In this document: positions 1-11,345 of the stretch, in pieces | Numbering within the stretch: position 1 is the stretch's first letter | Layout: every line of letters starts with the position of its first letter | Assembly (NCBI RefSeq): GCF_000699445.3 | Contig: NC_067201.1 | Location: 13,385,501-13,449,500 of the forward strand | Direction of reading: 5' to 3' | Source of the DNA: Schistosoma haematobium | Lineage: Eukaryota; Platyhelminthes; Trematoda; Strigeidida; Schistosomatidae | DNA length: 64,000 nucleotides | The notes under the pieces: model-generated | The model's database searches: none | Told to the model about the DNA's origin: nothing | Seen by the model: only the letters and a program-made list of their open reading frames with translations | Translations under genes and position numbers: made by a program

Positions 1-289
1 ACCTTTATGTTTATAGTGTTTTTGCTATTTTTTGGTGTTGGCAGTCAAAAATAATGACTCTGAGATTGTTACTACTGTCATTTAAATGAGTAAGGATTAA
101 AAAGTCTAGAAATAAAGAGTGATGGACGTCCTATACATGGTATATAATAAGTTCATCCGAATGCTAGTTGCTAAGATATTTTCTGAAGGTTTGTAGCTCA
201 TTTATGTCTAACATTATAGGTCCAGAATACTGAAAAGTTTTAATCTGTAATTGATTGTACACATTAATAACGGATCATGTTTATCAGAT

Positions 290-412
290 CCTTTCGAGCT
301 GATCGGATTCGATTAATTAGGTTGCATTGAGTTCATAGGTCTAATTGTCTCGACATCGTGTAATCTGTATTTTGATGTTAGGTGGTTGGAGGTAATCCTA
401 AGGAATCCTAGT
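290..412 (-). repeat. HHR-SINE family C, 3' part
   Basis: This matches the 3' part of the family C repeat at 42385-42602, including its GGTGGTTGGAGGTA segment. It stops where the ribozyme would begin. A plus-strand 5' part of the same family follows at about 520, so the pair is arranged as two facing halves. It is old and diverged. Confidence 0.45.
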
Positions 413-519
413 TCTAGGTCTCAAGATTGTTGTTACTGTTCTCTTGAGCGAACTTCTGATCTTTATGAGATTGAAATTTAACCGATATAATCTAAACAGA
501 GCTAAAGACTAGACAAACA

Positions 520-715
520 CGACATTGATCAATACTCAACAACTACTCAGTCATAGAGCAGGTCAACCAGCCCCTTTATATCTCAGTGATAGCATCTCCT
601 ACTGAGAAACTGGGTAACATAAGTTCAAATTCCACAAAGAGCTTTAATTCTTTGAAGATTACAGGTATGTCATACCGATCAGTGTCGACCACATAGAACA
701 ACCTGTGACTGCCAC
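520..715 (+). repeat. HHR-SINE family C, 5' part with decayed hammerhead
   Basis: The segment carries the box B-like AGTTCAAATTCC and the AAGATTACAGGTA sequence that precede the ribozyme in family C. The following bases (about 663-712) align to the hammerhead, but its CTGACGAG and GAAA cores are mutated. No activity is expected. Confidence 0.45.
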
Positions 716-1010
716 TTTATTTGCAGTAATTCTTACAGTTAATATCACTTGATGTGAAAACCAACTCTGAGTAATATAAATATCTTTAAAAAGCATTTTG
801 GTAAGTGATATTGTTCAGATTTTTTTTGATTAAGGCATTATGTTCTATTTATTAATATAAATCAGTCGATATAGATTTTGAATTTAAAGTCTTGCTTTTA
901 GGCTTACATTAACTAATCTGTCACGACAGCATAACATAAATACTTAAGAGCCTAAAAATTATTTTAAGCACTTTAAGAGTGTTTTTCAGCAAAAAGAAGA
1001 TTCATTGAAG

Positions 1011-1320
1011 TCATGAACTCATCAATGTTAGACAAAGTTGGAAACCTGGGAACAATAGATGGTCATTTCGTCTCAGTAATGGAATCCTCAGTGGTGCACA
1101 CTCACGACCTTGCAAGTGACGATCGACCTTCGGTATTCCACACGAACCATTATACTCCAGATCTCTGAGTCAGCATCCGATGGTGTTTATGTGTAATTCA
1201 TATCAATCCATGAATTCCATTAGAGCGCTGGAAACTTCCTCACAAATCTTGTCACTAGTGAGCACATAAGGATTGTCAGTATAGCGTTGTGGAGATTGAC
1301 CGGTTCAAGATTTCAGAAAA
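1011..1320 (-). repeat. HHR-SINE family A, degraded copy
   Basis: This is a reverse-strand family A repeat: 3' tail near 1011-1060, hammerhead remnant near 1065-1110, then a decayed tRNA-like head and the 5' region. In the ribozyme CTGAGGA is kept, but the next G, which opens helix II, is T. Helices are damaged. Confidence 0.55.
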
Positions 1321-1526
1321 ACTCAACAATCTCCTCATCTTTATACTTACAAATACAAAATTATTTTTTTCTAATTTCATATCTTCACGGTTATTCTCAA
1401 TCTAATAAATTAAAAATTTGTAAGCTATTATTGATTTCCTAATCAAACAAGACAATTAGCTGAATGACATAAGATGTAAATTTCTTTCTTTCTTTAGAAA
1501 GAGATAGTAGTTAACAATTTTTTAAA

Positions 1527-1878
1527 ATTGAGATCATGAACTGATTGATGTTAGTCCCTATTGTGGGACTCCTCAGAAGTAAGCATGCACGACCCCGCTC
1601 TCATGGTTTGAACCTAGGGCCTTCGGTTTCACGAGCGAACACTTAACCTCTAGACCACTAAGCCGGCATCGAACGGTGTTATTGTCTAACCTTAACGAAT
1701 TTGCAAAATTGCGAGACCATCTTCCATTGTACTGAGGTAGATATGTCTCTACTTGACATAGATCAACTCCACTGGTCACGGCTTGTCACTAGAACTCCGA
1801 GGATTCCTTCACGAAGCTGGTTACTAGTGAGCAAATGGTAATTTTCAGTATAGGGTTGTGAGGATTATTAAGTTGTTG
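1527..1878 (-). repeat. HHR-SINE family A with ribozyme deleted
   Basis: The tRNA-like head (boxes near 1600-1670) and 5' region are clear. The roughly 42 bp that should hold most of the hammerhead are missing between the 3' tail and the GGGACTCCTCAG segment. The next copy starts at 1879 in the same orientation, giving a head-to-tail junction with a period of 352 bp, compared with 394 bp at 40817-41211 where the ribozyme is present. Confidence 0.7.
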
Positions 1879-2010
1879 ATTGAGATCACGAAATGATTGG
1901 TTTTAGGCCACCATTGAAAACCTGGAATCACTGGACGGCTGTTTCGTGCCAGTATGGCACTTTTCAGCAGTGGTGGTCTAGCTCTAATTGATTCATGAAT
2001 TCAACTATTG
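1879..2010 (-). repeat. HHR-SINE family A, truncated foldback copy
   Basis: A minus-strand 3' tail and hammerhead remnant (about 1933-1975) are followed directly by the same tail in plus orientation (GTGGTCTAGC...). The ribozyme keeps helix II and GAAAC, but CTGAGGAG has become CTGAAAAG, so the catalytic G8 is lost. Confidence 0.55.
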
Positions 2011-2309
2011 AATTACTAAAATCCCTAGAAAACCCCCTTCTGAAAATAAATGTCAGTTTACTATTTATTGTAAAGAACATGTGTTTTTGTTGATGGGTTT
2101 CTTCAAGTTTGATTACACTGCCGTTTGTTCCATCCTAGAATGTGATTTCTTAACAGAGTGCAACAAAAAACGATCATGGATTGAATAAAGGAACTTCTGG
2201 TTTTATGCTTAATCTTTAGATCGTTGAGTTACCATCTGATAGGTTAAATTTCCAACTTAAATCAATCCACAATTCAAAGAGACTATAATCCAACTCTGTC
2301 AATAATGTT

Positions 2310-2672
2310 AATAAATTGGACTTCACCAGTCACGGTATTCTGTCGGATACAATCAGCAACAACCTACTGTGGGAGAGAACAAACTCGCCTCCAACTGAGA
2401 AGGAAATTAGAAAAAAACTATGGTAGTGGATAGGTCACATATTGAGAAAATCATCAAATTGCATCACTAATCAAGCACTAACTCGGAATCCTGAATGGAA
2501 ACGAAAAAAAAAAAAAAAACAATGGAAGACCAAAGAGCACACGGCGTCGAGAATTGGATGCAAACGTGAATAATGACTGAAAACAAGTGGAAATGATTGC
2601 CGAGGATAAAGTTGAATAGAAAATACTGTTAACTGTTCTATTCTCCTCTATGAGGACTAACAAGTATAATTA
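2310..2672 (+). mobile_element. RTE-clade LINE fragment, 3' end
   Basis: The sequence aligns to the last ~360 bp of the full-length RTE at 45996-49204: the stretch coding for TISN..LLWERTN, then the basic tail and 3' UTR. An A-run near 2504-2519 and several stops break the frame. It is a 5'-truncated, dead copy. Confidence 0.8.
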
Positions 2673-2872
2673 AGTCACAATATTCTACTAAGATCTTTAG
2701 AATTATTAGCCATCAAAATGACATGGTATTATTAGTTGTGTTTTTTTCAACAATACATTCTAAAAAAAATACATTGAATCACATCATTCTATAAAAATAA
2801 CACTTAAAGTACTCGCTTTTAAAGTACATTTATTATTGAATACTAATGTCATTTATTATTATAAACTGTTTA

Positions 2873-2900
2873 AATTATTATTATTATTATTATTATATTA
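2873..2900. repeat. (ATT)n microsatellite
   Basis: This is a simple TTA/ATT repeat in AT-rich DNA. The surrounding 2673-3280 shows no gene and no repeat I recognise. Confidence 0.9.
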
Positions 2901-3286
2901 TTAAAATGTTGTCGGTCATTTTGCACTTCTCTTATTCCTTTACTTATATACATAATGACCTTTAATAAATTTGTCATAATCACAAAACTTCCAATTGATA
3001 TGCCATAGTAACAACTTAAAACATTTTTTCAAAAAAAAAACCCAACGTATTTCACTACTACATAAACATTGATTTATGAAAAACAAAAAAAAATTTTTTC
3101 GTGCATTGAAATTATGAACATGTACATGAAATAATATTGATTATGATTATGTAACACAGTGCTTAATCCCTTCAGGTGAAATAATAGTAATAATAAAGAG
3201 ATAATGGCTAGTGATGTAATCATGAATTGTTATAATTTATACAATCTTAAACATTTACTAAACTTAAGAAATATAAACAGATATTT

Positions 3287-3660
3287 CACTGGTTGAAATC
3301 ATGAGCCAATTCAAGCTAGACCACCATGGGGAACCTGGAAGTACTGGACGGCCATTTCGTCCTAGTATGGCACTCCTCAGCAGTGAGCATCCACAATCTC
3401 GCCTCCCGCGAGATTCGAACCCAGGACCTATCAGTCTCGCGCGCCAGCGCTTAACCATTAGACCACTGAGCCGGCATCCAACGGTGTTGATGTTCAACTT
3501 CAACCAATCAACGAAGTTGCACTACTGTACACCATTGTCTTCAGTGAGCTGATATCTCACAACAGACCTGGTTGAACTCCACTGGTAACGGCTTCTCACT
3601 AGAACTCCAGGAGTATCTCCTGAAGTCAGTCACTAGTGAGCAGGTGATTATTATTATCAG
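3287..3660 (-). repeat. HHR-SINE family A, near complete
   Basis: Read on the minus strand: 5' region, tRNA-like head (CACTGAGCCGGCATCC and GATTCGAACCCAGGACC seen on plus are box A and box B reversed), hammerhead at 3341-3386, then the tail. A plus-oriented tail fragment follows at about 3675-3760, so both outer ends carry the same tail inverted. Confidence 0.8.
3341..3386 (-). ncRNA. hammerhead ribozyme, core intact
   Basis: On the minus strand CTGAGGAG, GAAA and the GTC cleavage triplet are all present. Helix III (ATGG/CCGT) pairs with one G-U. Helix II has one G-G mismatch and helix I has only about four clean pairs. Activity is possible but probably weak. Confidence 0.6.
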
Positions 3661-3674
3661 AATGGGTTTTGTGG

Positions 3675-3760
3675 TGCTTCCAAGTTTTCCATGGTGGTCT
3701 AGCTTCAATTGACTCATGATTTTAACCAGTGAAATTTTTAAAAAAATCTCCACAAAACCC
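3675..3760 (+). repeat. family A tail, inverted partner of the preceding copy
   Basis: CCATGGTGGTCTAGCTTCAA and the following GACTCATGAT are the 3' tail of family A in plus orientation. The tail also begins the minus copy at 3287, so the insert has inverted ends. Confidence 0.6.
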
Positions 3761-4256
3761 ATTCTGGATAATAAATAGATATCTTAGACTATGAAATTGT
3801 GTAATGCCAATTAGAATCTGTTTTAAGAGCATCAATTGTTTTCAAAATTCCTGATGAGTTTTAATTCGTATGAAGTCTAAACCAATCAAGGTTACCTATT
3901 GATTACATAAAACCCCTTAATATTAGGAATTCGAAATATCAGATTCCAATTCAGTGACTTAGAAAAAGAGGACTTAAATATCTATATTTGATGTTTTAAA
4001 TGAATCTGTGGATGTGTATTGTTGAGATCTTGAAAAATTATTTGGTGATTTTTTATCTAAAATGATACTACAGTTGAAGTTGGTCCTCGATGGACACTTA
4101 CGCAGAACCATCCTTTTGAATGCATATATATATAAATAACATCTATAATCAGCTTCATAATATATACGTTATTGTAAAATAACTGAATTTCGATGAAGAA
4201 AAATTAGTATAATCACTGTTTTCCCCTAAAAAATCAATCCAACATTAGGATTATTT

Positions 4257-4420
4257 TTGATTAAAATCATGAGTCAGTTGAACCTAGACCACCATGGAAA
4301 ACCTGTAAGCACTGGACGGCCGTTTCGTCCTAATATGAGACTCCTCAGCAGTGCGCATCCACGATTCCATGGTGGTCTAGCTTCAATTGACTCATGATTT
4401 CAATCAAAAACTTAACAATC
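4257..4420 (-). repeat. HHR-SINE family A, short foldback copy
   Basis: A minus-strand tail and intact ribozyme are followed after only a few bases by the tail in plus orientation. The ends form an imperfect inverted repeat of about 45 bp around the ribozyme. The tRNA-like head is missing. Confidence 0.7.
4309..4354 (-). ncRNA. hammerhead ribozyme, predicted active
   Basis: Minus strand. Helix I GCACTG/CAGTGC has six perfect pairs. The core CTGAGGAG and GAAA are intact. Helix II is GTCT/GGAC (one wobble) around an ATATT-type loop. Helix III is the self-complementary ACGGCCGT with no loop, and the cleavage triplet is GTC. This is the best preserved family A ribozyme here. Confidence 0.8.
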
Positions 4421-4504
4421 TTCACAACACCTAAACTGATAAAGTAATATTATTTAACTCAAGTTAAAATAAATATTATAGAACAAAAATATTTCTTACT
4501 GTTG

Positions 4505-4627
4505 CGGTTTGTGACGAATACTGAATTTTATTATGATTTCGAACCAATAGTCCAATAGTTTTTACTGGCTATCTAGCTTAATAGGGTTTATGATCTTATT
4601 AGCGCTCAAAATTCGTCACAAACAGCC
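4505..4627. mobile_element. small inverted-repeat element (MITE-like)
   Basis: About 120 bp are bounded by imperfect terminal inverted repeats: GGTTTGTGACGAAT near 4506 and ATTCGTCACAAAC near 4611. TACTG sits at both outer edges and may be a target duplication. No coding capacity is present, and the superfamily was not determined. Confidence 0.5.
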
Positions 4628-4689
4628 ATACTGATAGTTTTTATGTGCTCATTAGTAAATTACTACATACAGCTTTTGTAACAAGCATT

Positions 4690-4920
4690 GACCAATGGAA
4701 TCCAACTTTGTCAGATGTAGAGCAGTCATTCACAGAAGATAATTGGAGGTGGCTGTATAAGATAGCGAACTGATCAAAGCTAGACGTGTAAAGATTGAAT
4801 GATATCTTAGTGGTCTCATGGTTAAGTTCTCACAGAAGATCTTCTTAGGACAATGAATACTCACTCTTGAGGAGTCCCATACCTTGGTGAAACAAGTGTC
4901 CGGTAGATCCTTTGTTTTCA
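4690..4920 (+). repeat. HHR-SINE family A, degraded plus-strand copy
   Basis: The tRNA-like head (TTAGTGGTCTCATGGTTAAG near 4809) and a hammerhead remnant near 4870-4910 are visible. The core reads TTGAGGAG instead of CTGAGGAG, but GGTGAAAC is kept. The region 4921-5640 holds no gene or repeat I can identify. Confidence 0.55.
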
Positions 4921-5638
4921 CTGATGTTTACCGCAAAGTTTTACTTTGGATTTTATGTGAAATGCAAAGTCAATAGCACTTATGTTTTACATATATTGAT
5001 AGTTTCAACCCTGATTAAGGATGTTAAGATGGGTTCATGATATACTCTCAGAAATCCTTGACAAGTAATAACCATATAATTTATGAAGTGTTTTTCTAAA
5101 TATACACTAGTCACTGCATAAAAGCAGTGCCCGAAAACCAATGAATACTAATACTCCATAAACTTTTGATTCACAAAACATATGGAACAAAATATTCCAT
5201 GCAAGTAAACGTTTTTCTTCTTTCTTTTTTTTTACAGACTCAGATTTTTTGTTGTTGTAAATGTCAACAGAAAAATGACAATTTATTACATGTTGACTTA
5301 TCAATGGTTAACTATTATTTACTTTTTATTACTGGTTTTATTTTATCACACAGATGACAGTCAGCAATCGTTTTAATTATTGACAGTATAAGATTTTAAT
5401 CAATTGAAAAGAAATTTTCCTTAATTATTACCATCCAAAGTTTGTGCTGATAATTTCGCCTAGATAAACGATGAAAGTTTCACAAATAAAAACTAGCGAG
5501 TTCAAAGAATGCAATTCTAATGAAATCATAATATGATATATAGAATATCATGTTATAAATTTGTGATTTCATTCAAAATTAAACTGAAAATAGGATTCGA
5601 TCATCTCTAAGGATCAAGCAAGCATCATAATGATCATC

Positions 5639-5640
<2 letters not shown>

Positions 5641-5672
<32 letters not shown>
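5641..5672. repeat. (AT)n microsatellite
   Basis: An uninterrupted AT dinucleotide run of about 32 bp. Confidence 0.95.
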
Positions 5673-5674
<2 letters not shown>

Positions 5675-5914
5675 TACATGAGTTCATATTTTTTTTAAAC
5701 ATAAACTTTTCAAACAAGACTAAGACACTGTACTTAATGATGTAATTCATATAGGAACTAACATTATTTCACAAAGACCTAGACAATTAAAATGGTTTTT
5801 AATTTTATCTCAACCTATTCAAATTTTCAACTAAATATAATTCTTCATCATTATACATACATATAAATAATATCTTATCATCTTATTACAAAACAATACA
5901 TAATCTATACTTAC

Positions 5915-6495
5915 CTTAAATATGAGGTAGATCGTTGATGTACAACAGAGAATTCAATTGCATCAAATAATTGAGTGATTACACCACCGGTTCGTAATGT
6001 TTCTTCACCCATATGACGTAATAATTCAATATTCATAAATTCATATCCATTACTATTATTATTATTATTATTACTGGTGCTACTATCAATAAATTGATCT
6101 GATATCTTTATACCTGTTGTCAATGAAATTGACATTTGAACGCAAAATATCATCATAATACATAAACATATAAATGATTTATTATAAATTGTATTAGTGG
6201 TAGTAGTCGTCGTTTTATTAGTAGTATTGTAAACTGAATAAAAATTTTCTTGTTTAATAAATTTATTATTTTTTATTAAACAACATTGTTTCTTAGAAAT
6301 ATTCTTTGATTTCCATAATAACCATAATGATGATGATGATGATGATGTTGATGTTGATAACGATGACGATGATTTTAAATAATATTTTTGATAATTAATT
6401 AAATAATAATAATAATCATTTATATAATGAATAATAAATTGAATAATTGAATAATTTGTATAATTCAATTTAATTGTAACACACTGATTACACAT
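5915..6495 (-). CDS. first exon of an unrecognised secreted or membrane protein
   Basis: This open frame of about 193 codons ends exactly at a good splice donor (TTTAAG then GTAAGTA), leaving phase 2. The N-terminal ~100 residues are Tyr/Ser/Thr/Asn-rich and may be untranslated leader or low-complexity sequence. A hydrophobic run (about residues 107-124, SFICLCIMMIFCVQM...) looks like a signal peptide or anchor, so translation may start at an internal Met. Next come a poly-Asn tract from an ATT repeat, then a well-mixed segment of about 45 residues (MNIELLRHMGEETLRTGGV and on) that looks like a real domain. I do not recognise the family. No downstream exons were found between 1 and 5900; they may lie beyond the window. 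Confidence 0.5.
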
Positions 6496-7985
6496 ATGTT
6501 ATACAATATCACTATACTGCATAAGTTCAATGTATTATATAGCAATAATAATAATAATAGTAATAATTGATAATATTGTTTTATATAATTAATAATAGTA
6601 ATAGAAGAAATCAGTAAAAGATAATTACGTAATTGTTTTCTAATTAGTTTATTAAAATAATTCAATGTTTTATGAAGTAATGTTATATACATTTTCCCCC
6701 TTTGTTTTTCTTTTTTTTTAATTATTGATCTAGTTCTGTTTGTTTCTTTGTTTGTTTATTTTCGTATCTATTTCTTTTCCCAGATTATCATCAATTCTGT
6801 TAACATTCGTTTTAAAAGTAACGCGGAAAAATTTCATTTATATGTTCAATATGTTCAATATTTGTTTTTTTTTAAAAAAGAAGAGTATAGTTTAAAAAAT
6901 TTAATTTAATGTTTAATAGTAGATAAGAGAGAGAAAAAAGATTATGGTGAATAATTTTTCTCCCTTTTTTCCAAAAAAATTTATTTATTATATTCCATAG
7001 TAACTAATATCACAATTATATTTATTATAAATAAATAAATAAACATTATTTATTATGATGATATATTGTGAAATTATGTAATAATTTCATTATTATTATT
7101 ATTATTATTGTTATTTCTAATATTGAATGAACATTTATATATAAGATAGAAGATGATTATAAGTTGTTGTCAACTAATTGTTTTCACTTTCTAACTAATT
7201 TGTATTCATTTATGCATTTATGTATTTATACATTACAACAATACAAATTTGTATACATATATACACATATACATGCATGTATACATGTCTGCATATATGT
7301 ATATGTACTAATTTATGTAATTGGTCATGGATACAAGAGGGATATTGGAGAATGAATACTGTTCACATGGATGTTTACTAATATGTTTCTATGTACAAAT
7401 TTCATATGTCTATGTCTCCATTAACCGCTATTTGTTCAAATCAAACTAGTCGGGTCTGTCCGTATTTTAATTTTTTTTTCCTGTTATATATAAAATGTAT
7501 TTTGCTTATTTATAATATACAGTTTGTATAGATTGTATACAAATTTTCACAGTTGCTTACGTGTACAATATGTCTTCTATCACAATTATTTTAAGATTTA
7601 TGTCTTATCACTTCTTTTAATCTAAACTAATGTTGTCTGTAGATGCGAATTCTAGAATGAAAGAAATTCATGTATTTATATGTTCATTTTAAGCTCGTCA
7701 CCCCATAGATTTCTTTTGGAATCAGTTGAATGTAAGAAATTTATTTCTTTGAGTTGGTTATTGTCAAATAGGTGTATTCATATTCTCTCTAACCATTCTT
7801 TCATTTATAGATGAATCAACTAGAAACGGAATCTCAACAACCCCTATACTAGGAATAAATATTCACAGTTTTCATTATTACACTGATGAATCAGAATGTC
7901 TAACGCTTATCGATTACAACAATTAGTGTTTACTATATATTAGAGATTTTTCTTTGTAAAAGTTTGTATTTTCTCATGGAAACGT
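6496..7985. other. AT-rich region upstream of the first exon
   Basis: This stretch is very AT-rich, with short ATT and ATA repeats (for example near 6544-6570 and 7087-7110) and T-runs. It may hold the 5' UTR and promoter of the minus-strand exon at 5915-6495. No gene or known repeat was seen. Confidence 0.4.
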
Positions 7986-8004
7986 ACAAGGTTCAATTTT
8001 TTGC

Positions 8005-8100
8005 ATGAAGATCAATGCAGAAATGTAGGTACATCCAGCTGAAAAGTACCAAATAGAGTGGAAAGCAAATCTTGAATTCCACTGACACCAGCAATCCGAC
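8005..8100 (+). repeat. HHR-SINE family B fragment with degraded hammerhead
   Basis: The ribozyme region spans about 8031-8079. GTACATCCAGCTGA is kept, but the core reads CTGAAAAG (G8 lost). GGAAAGC replaces GAAAC and the cleavage site is gone. The 3' side GAATTCCACTG matches family B. Confidence 0.55.
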
Positions 8101-8279
8101 TTCATTTGGCAGTAGTTTTTGTAATTCTGAACTAGTCAGTTCTTTTAGTGAATATGTACAAAGTAAATTGTTAATTCTCTTGACCTTGTTACTAATACCT
8201 ACCAATAGATTATAGAAAGTTTTATACCTCAAATCTCACTCGACTAAGGATATAATAAAGTCCTTATTTAATCGATATC

Positions 8280-8670
8280 GTCGATAGATCAATGTTAGAC
8301 CACCATTTAAAACCTGGGAGTACTGGGTGGTCATTTCGTCCAAAGTATGGGACTCCTTAGGGGTGCTCATCCACGATCACACACTAAAGGGACTCGAACC
8401 CAGGACCTCAGGTCTCGCACGCGAACGCTTGAACTCTAGACCAATGACCCGGTACCCAACGGAGTTCATATCTAACTTCAGCCAACCCACGATATTGCAC
8501 GACCCTCCACCAATAAATTCAGTGAGTAATTGTCTCACAACAGACACGGTTGAACTCCACTGGCCATGGCTTCTCATTAGAACTTTAGGAAATCCATTCT
8601 GAGGTCAGTCATCAGTGAGTACATGATAATTATCGGTATAGGGTTGTGGAGATTGCTGAGTTAAGATCAA
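8280..8670 (-). repeat. HHR-SINE family A, full length, ribozyme broken
   Basis: Minus-strand copy with tail, ribozyme remnant (about 8325-8372), tRNA-like head (GACTCGAACCCAGGACC near 8391 is box B reversed) and the long 5' region ending near 8670. The ribozyme core reads CTAAGGAG and helix I is mismatched. Confidence 0.75.
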
Positions 8671-9055
8671 TATCATAACCCTATACTGATCCTTATTTAA
8701 TATCAATTGGTGAATAACTGTTTCACTACCAATGTAGGTAACTCTACACAGATCACGTCTTCTCTATAGAATCTTGGATGCAAATCCATTTCACACTAGC
8801 AGAGAAAAATATATTTCAAACTATTCAGTGTGTTGTGATTTTTACTAAATCACCGTTAGATTATCATTTTTACATTGATGATAATTTCAAAATTGTATAA
8901 AATCACTATATGCACAATTTGTTTTCTTTTTATTCTACATTTGATTCATCTTAATTTCGTAACTAATGTATTATTTATTTTTGTTATACAAGTGAACTAT
9001 GATAGTACTGATGCTTTATTCTCTTCCCTGTTTTACATTTTTTTCTTAAAATAAC

Positions 9056-10085
9056 TTACACCTGGTACCCCTCATGGAGAAGAATAGGCCGCTCAACAGC
9101 ATTCTCCATCCAACTCTATCCTCGGCAATCATTTCCACTTGTTTTCAGTCACTAATCATTCTTTCCATGTCTGTATCCAATTCTCGACTCAGTGTGCTCT
9201 TAATTCTTCCTTTTTTCCGTTTTCATTCAGGATTCCGAGTTAGCTCTTGGTTAGTGATGCAGTTTGATAATTTCCTCAATATGTGACTTATCCACTTTCA
9301 ACTTCTTTTCCTAATTTCCTCCTCAGTTGGGGGCGGGTTTGTTTTCTCCCATAGTAGGCTGTTGCTGATGATATCTGGTCAACGGAAATAGAGTATCTTG
9401 AATAGACAATTGTCTATAAACACTTGTACATTCTTGATGATGGTTGTGGTAGTCCTTGAAGTTTTAACTCTGTTACAGCAGAACTAACTCACTTGATGTT
9501 CGTCTTGAAGATTCTGACTTTGATTTTGGTCGACGGCTGTTTAGAGTTCCATATGTTTTTCAACTACAGGAATGGGGCCCTTGCTTTGCCAATCCTCACC
9601 TTTACGTCAACATCGGATCCTCCTTGTTCATCGGATGATACTTTCGAGGTACGTGAAACTTTTCACATCTTCCAGAGTTTCGCCATCAAGTATGATTGTG
9701 TTGTTGTTCTCCATGTTGTATTTGAGGATGTTGCTTTTTCCCTTGTGTATGTTGAGGCCTACTGATGCAGACAGAGAATGCTGTTAAAATAGTTTTCTTC
9801 ATCTGCATTTGTTCGTGTGTTGGATAGGATAGCTAGGTTATCTGCAAAGTCCAAATCGTCTAGTTGCATCCATCCTGCCCATTGTATCCCGTCCTTCCCG
9901 TTAGATGTGGAGATCTCTACAATTCAGTCAAGTACCAGAAGAAAGAGAAAGAGAGAGAGTAAGCAGCTTTGTCTGACTGCGGTCCCTACTTGGAATGTAT
10001 CTGTCAGCTATCCTCCATGCACAACCTTGTAGTGTAATACATTGTATGAATTCCGTATGATAATGACGATTTTCTCAGGTAAACC
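9056..10085 (-). mobile_element. RTE-clade LINE, 5'-truncated copy
   Basis: About 1 kb aligns on the minus strand to the reverse transcriptase C-terminal half and 3' end of the full-length RTE elements. It includes the region after the FADD box, the YLGS..DEQGGSD region and the C-terminal cysteine-containing tail. Many frameshifts and stops are present. It lacks the endonuclease and the N-terminal RT. Confidence 0.85.
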
Positions 10086-10574
10086 ATAGTGAATGAGAAG
10101 AATTAGTAGAGAATTATTGAATGCGATTTGTATTTTAATCAATGTTTTGAGTAGACTTATCTAATTAGCTTAAAGTTTTAAATGAGAAATATATAACTAA
10201 TTGAGAATTTTTCAACGAAACTTTACAGCGATCACTTCCTTGGATCAAAGCCATGAGTTCAATAAAAGATAGTGTTGAAATTTGTTAAGAATTTCATTAT
10301 CAATTTTACATCATTCACGTTTTGTAATGTAAACATTAATTCAGTTCGAAACAAATCACCTATTTCCATATTCCTTGCTCAAGCATATGGATCTCGAATA
10401 GTAATTTACTTAAATATTAGTACCTACACAGTAAAGTCTAGAGAATGAATTTATCGTACTACATTATATAATGATTACTTAGGAAAGGTTATTAAAATTT
10501 GTTTCCAAATATTTAGTTTAGGATCGGTACAGAAAGATAATGGGGATTGTTGAACTTTATAGTTTACACCAAAG

Positions 10575-10885
10575 ACGTCTTATTTCGAAAACCATTAAAA
10601 ACTAAGAAGTACCGGACAGCTACTTCATCCGAATACGGCACTCCTTGACACTGAATATCCACGAGCTCATCGACAATCGAATCAAATTAAAAATGCAGTA
10701 TTAGGATCTAACTCGGCGGTCTGAAGTTTAAGCACTTAATGCCAGCCTTGAGGATCAGAGGTACGACCCCTGGTGAGTTTGCATATGTGCACTACTGAGG
10801 AGTCCTATATTAAGATAAAACATGTATCCAGTCCTTTATGGTTTTTTAGCTCTCTAATTACAGTCAGTCCATGACTTAGACTATT
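10575..10885. repeat. HHR-SINE family A, facing halves
   Basis: A minus-strand tail plus ribozyme remnant (about 10575-10670) faces a plus-strand tRNA-like head and ribozyme (about 10715-10885). The plus ribozyme keeps CTGAGGAG, but GACGAAAC has become GATAAAAC, so catalytic G12 is lost. The region 10086-10574 shows nothing recognisable. Confidence 0.55.
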
Positions 10886-11244
10886 AAAATTTAATATCTG
10901 ATATAAGTAATCACTAACTTGGCTAGAAAAATAAATTATAATGTTATGTAATTTAATGTGGATAGACATTTACTGCGTATTAAAGAAACTCTCGTTGAAT
11001 GAGTAGGAGAAAGCAAAAAGATAAAGTCATATAAAGTATTTCGAAGATCTCTTTCAAACATTTGTGGTATAATGGGATAAGAAAAGATAACATTATTTCA
11101 GTCAGAATTTTTTGAATGAATTTTTTGTGAATTTCAGCAAGGGTGGCAGCCGCGAACTTCGTTCAGTGCGACAATTATATTCTCTGCACCAACTCAGTAA
11201 TGTATGTTTGCTGTGTGTGTATTTTTACAGTAACTCTAAATAGA

Positions 11245-11345
11245 ATAGATGGAACGTCGCTAGCAATGAAATCCATGATTCTGGCTTCGTCATCTTTGAG
11301 ACTCATCAGCTGAATGTATCCGAGCATTTTAACTTCATTCAAGTA
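11245..11345 (-). repeat. HHR-SINE family B fragment with hammerhead remnant
   Basis: On the minus strand CTGATGAG (11302-11309) is perfect and helix I is recognisable, but the second core box reads GAAG instead of GAAA and helix II is mismatched. No tRNA-like head was found. The preceding 10886-11244 is unassigned. Confidence 0.5.

Noticed and set aside
3264..3552. ORFs of 79 and 83 codons on both strands
   Set aside because: Both are translations of a family A SINE; similar ORFs occur in other copies (8327, 30377, 32189, 40810).
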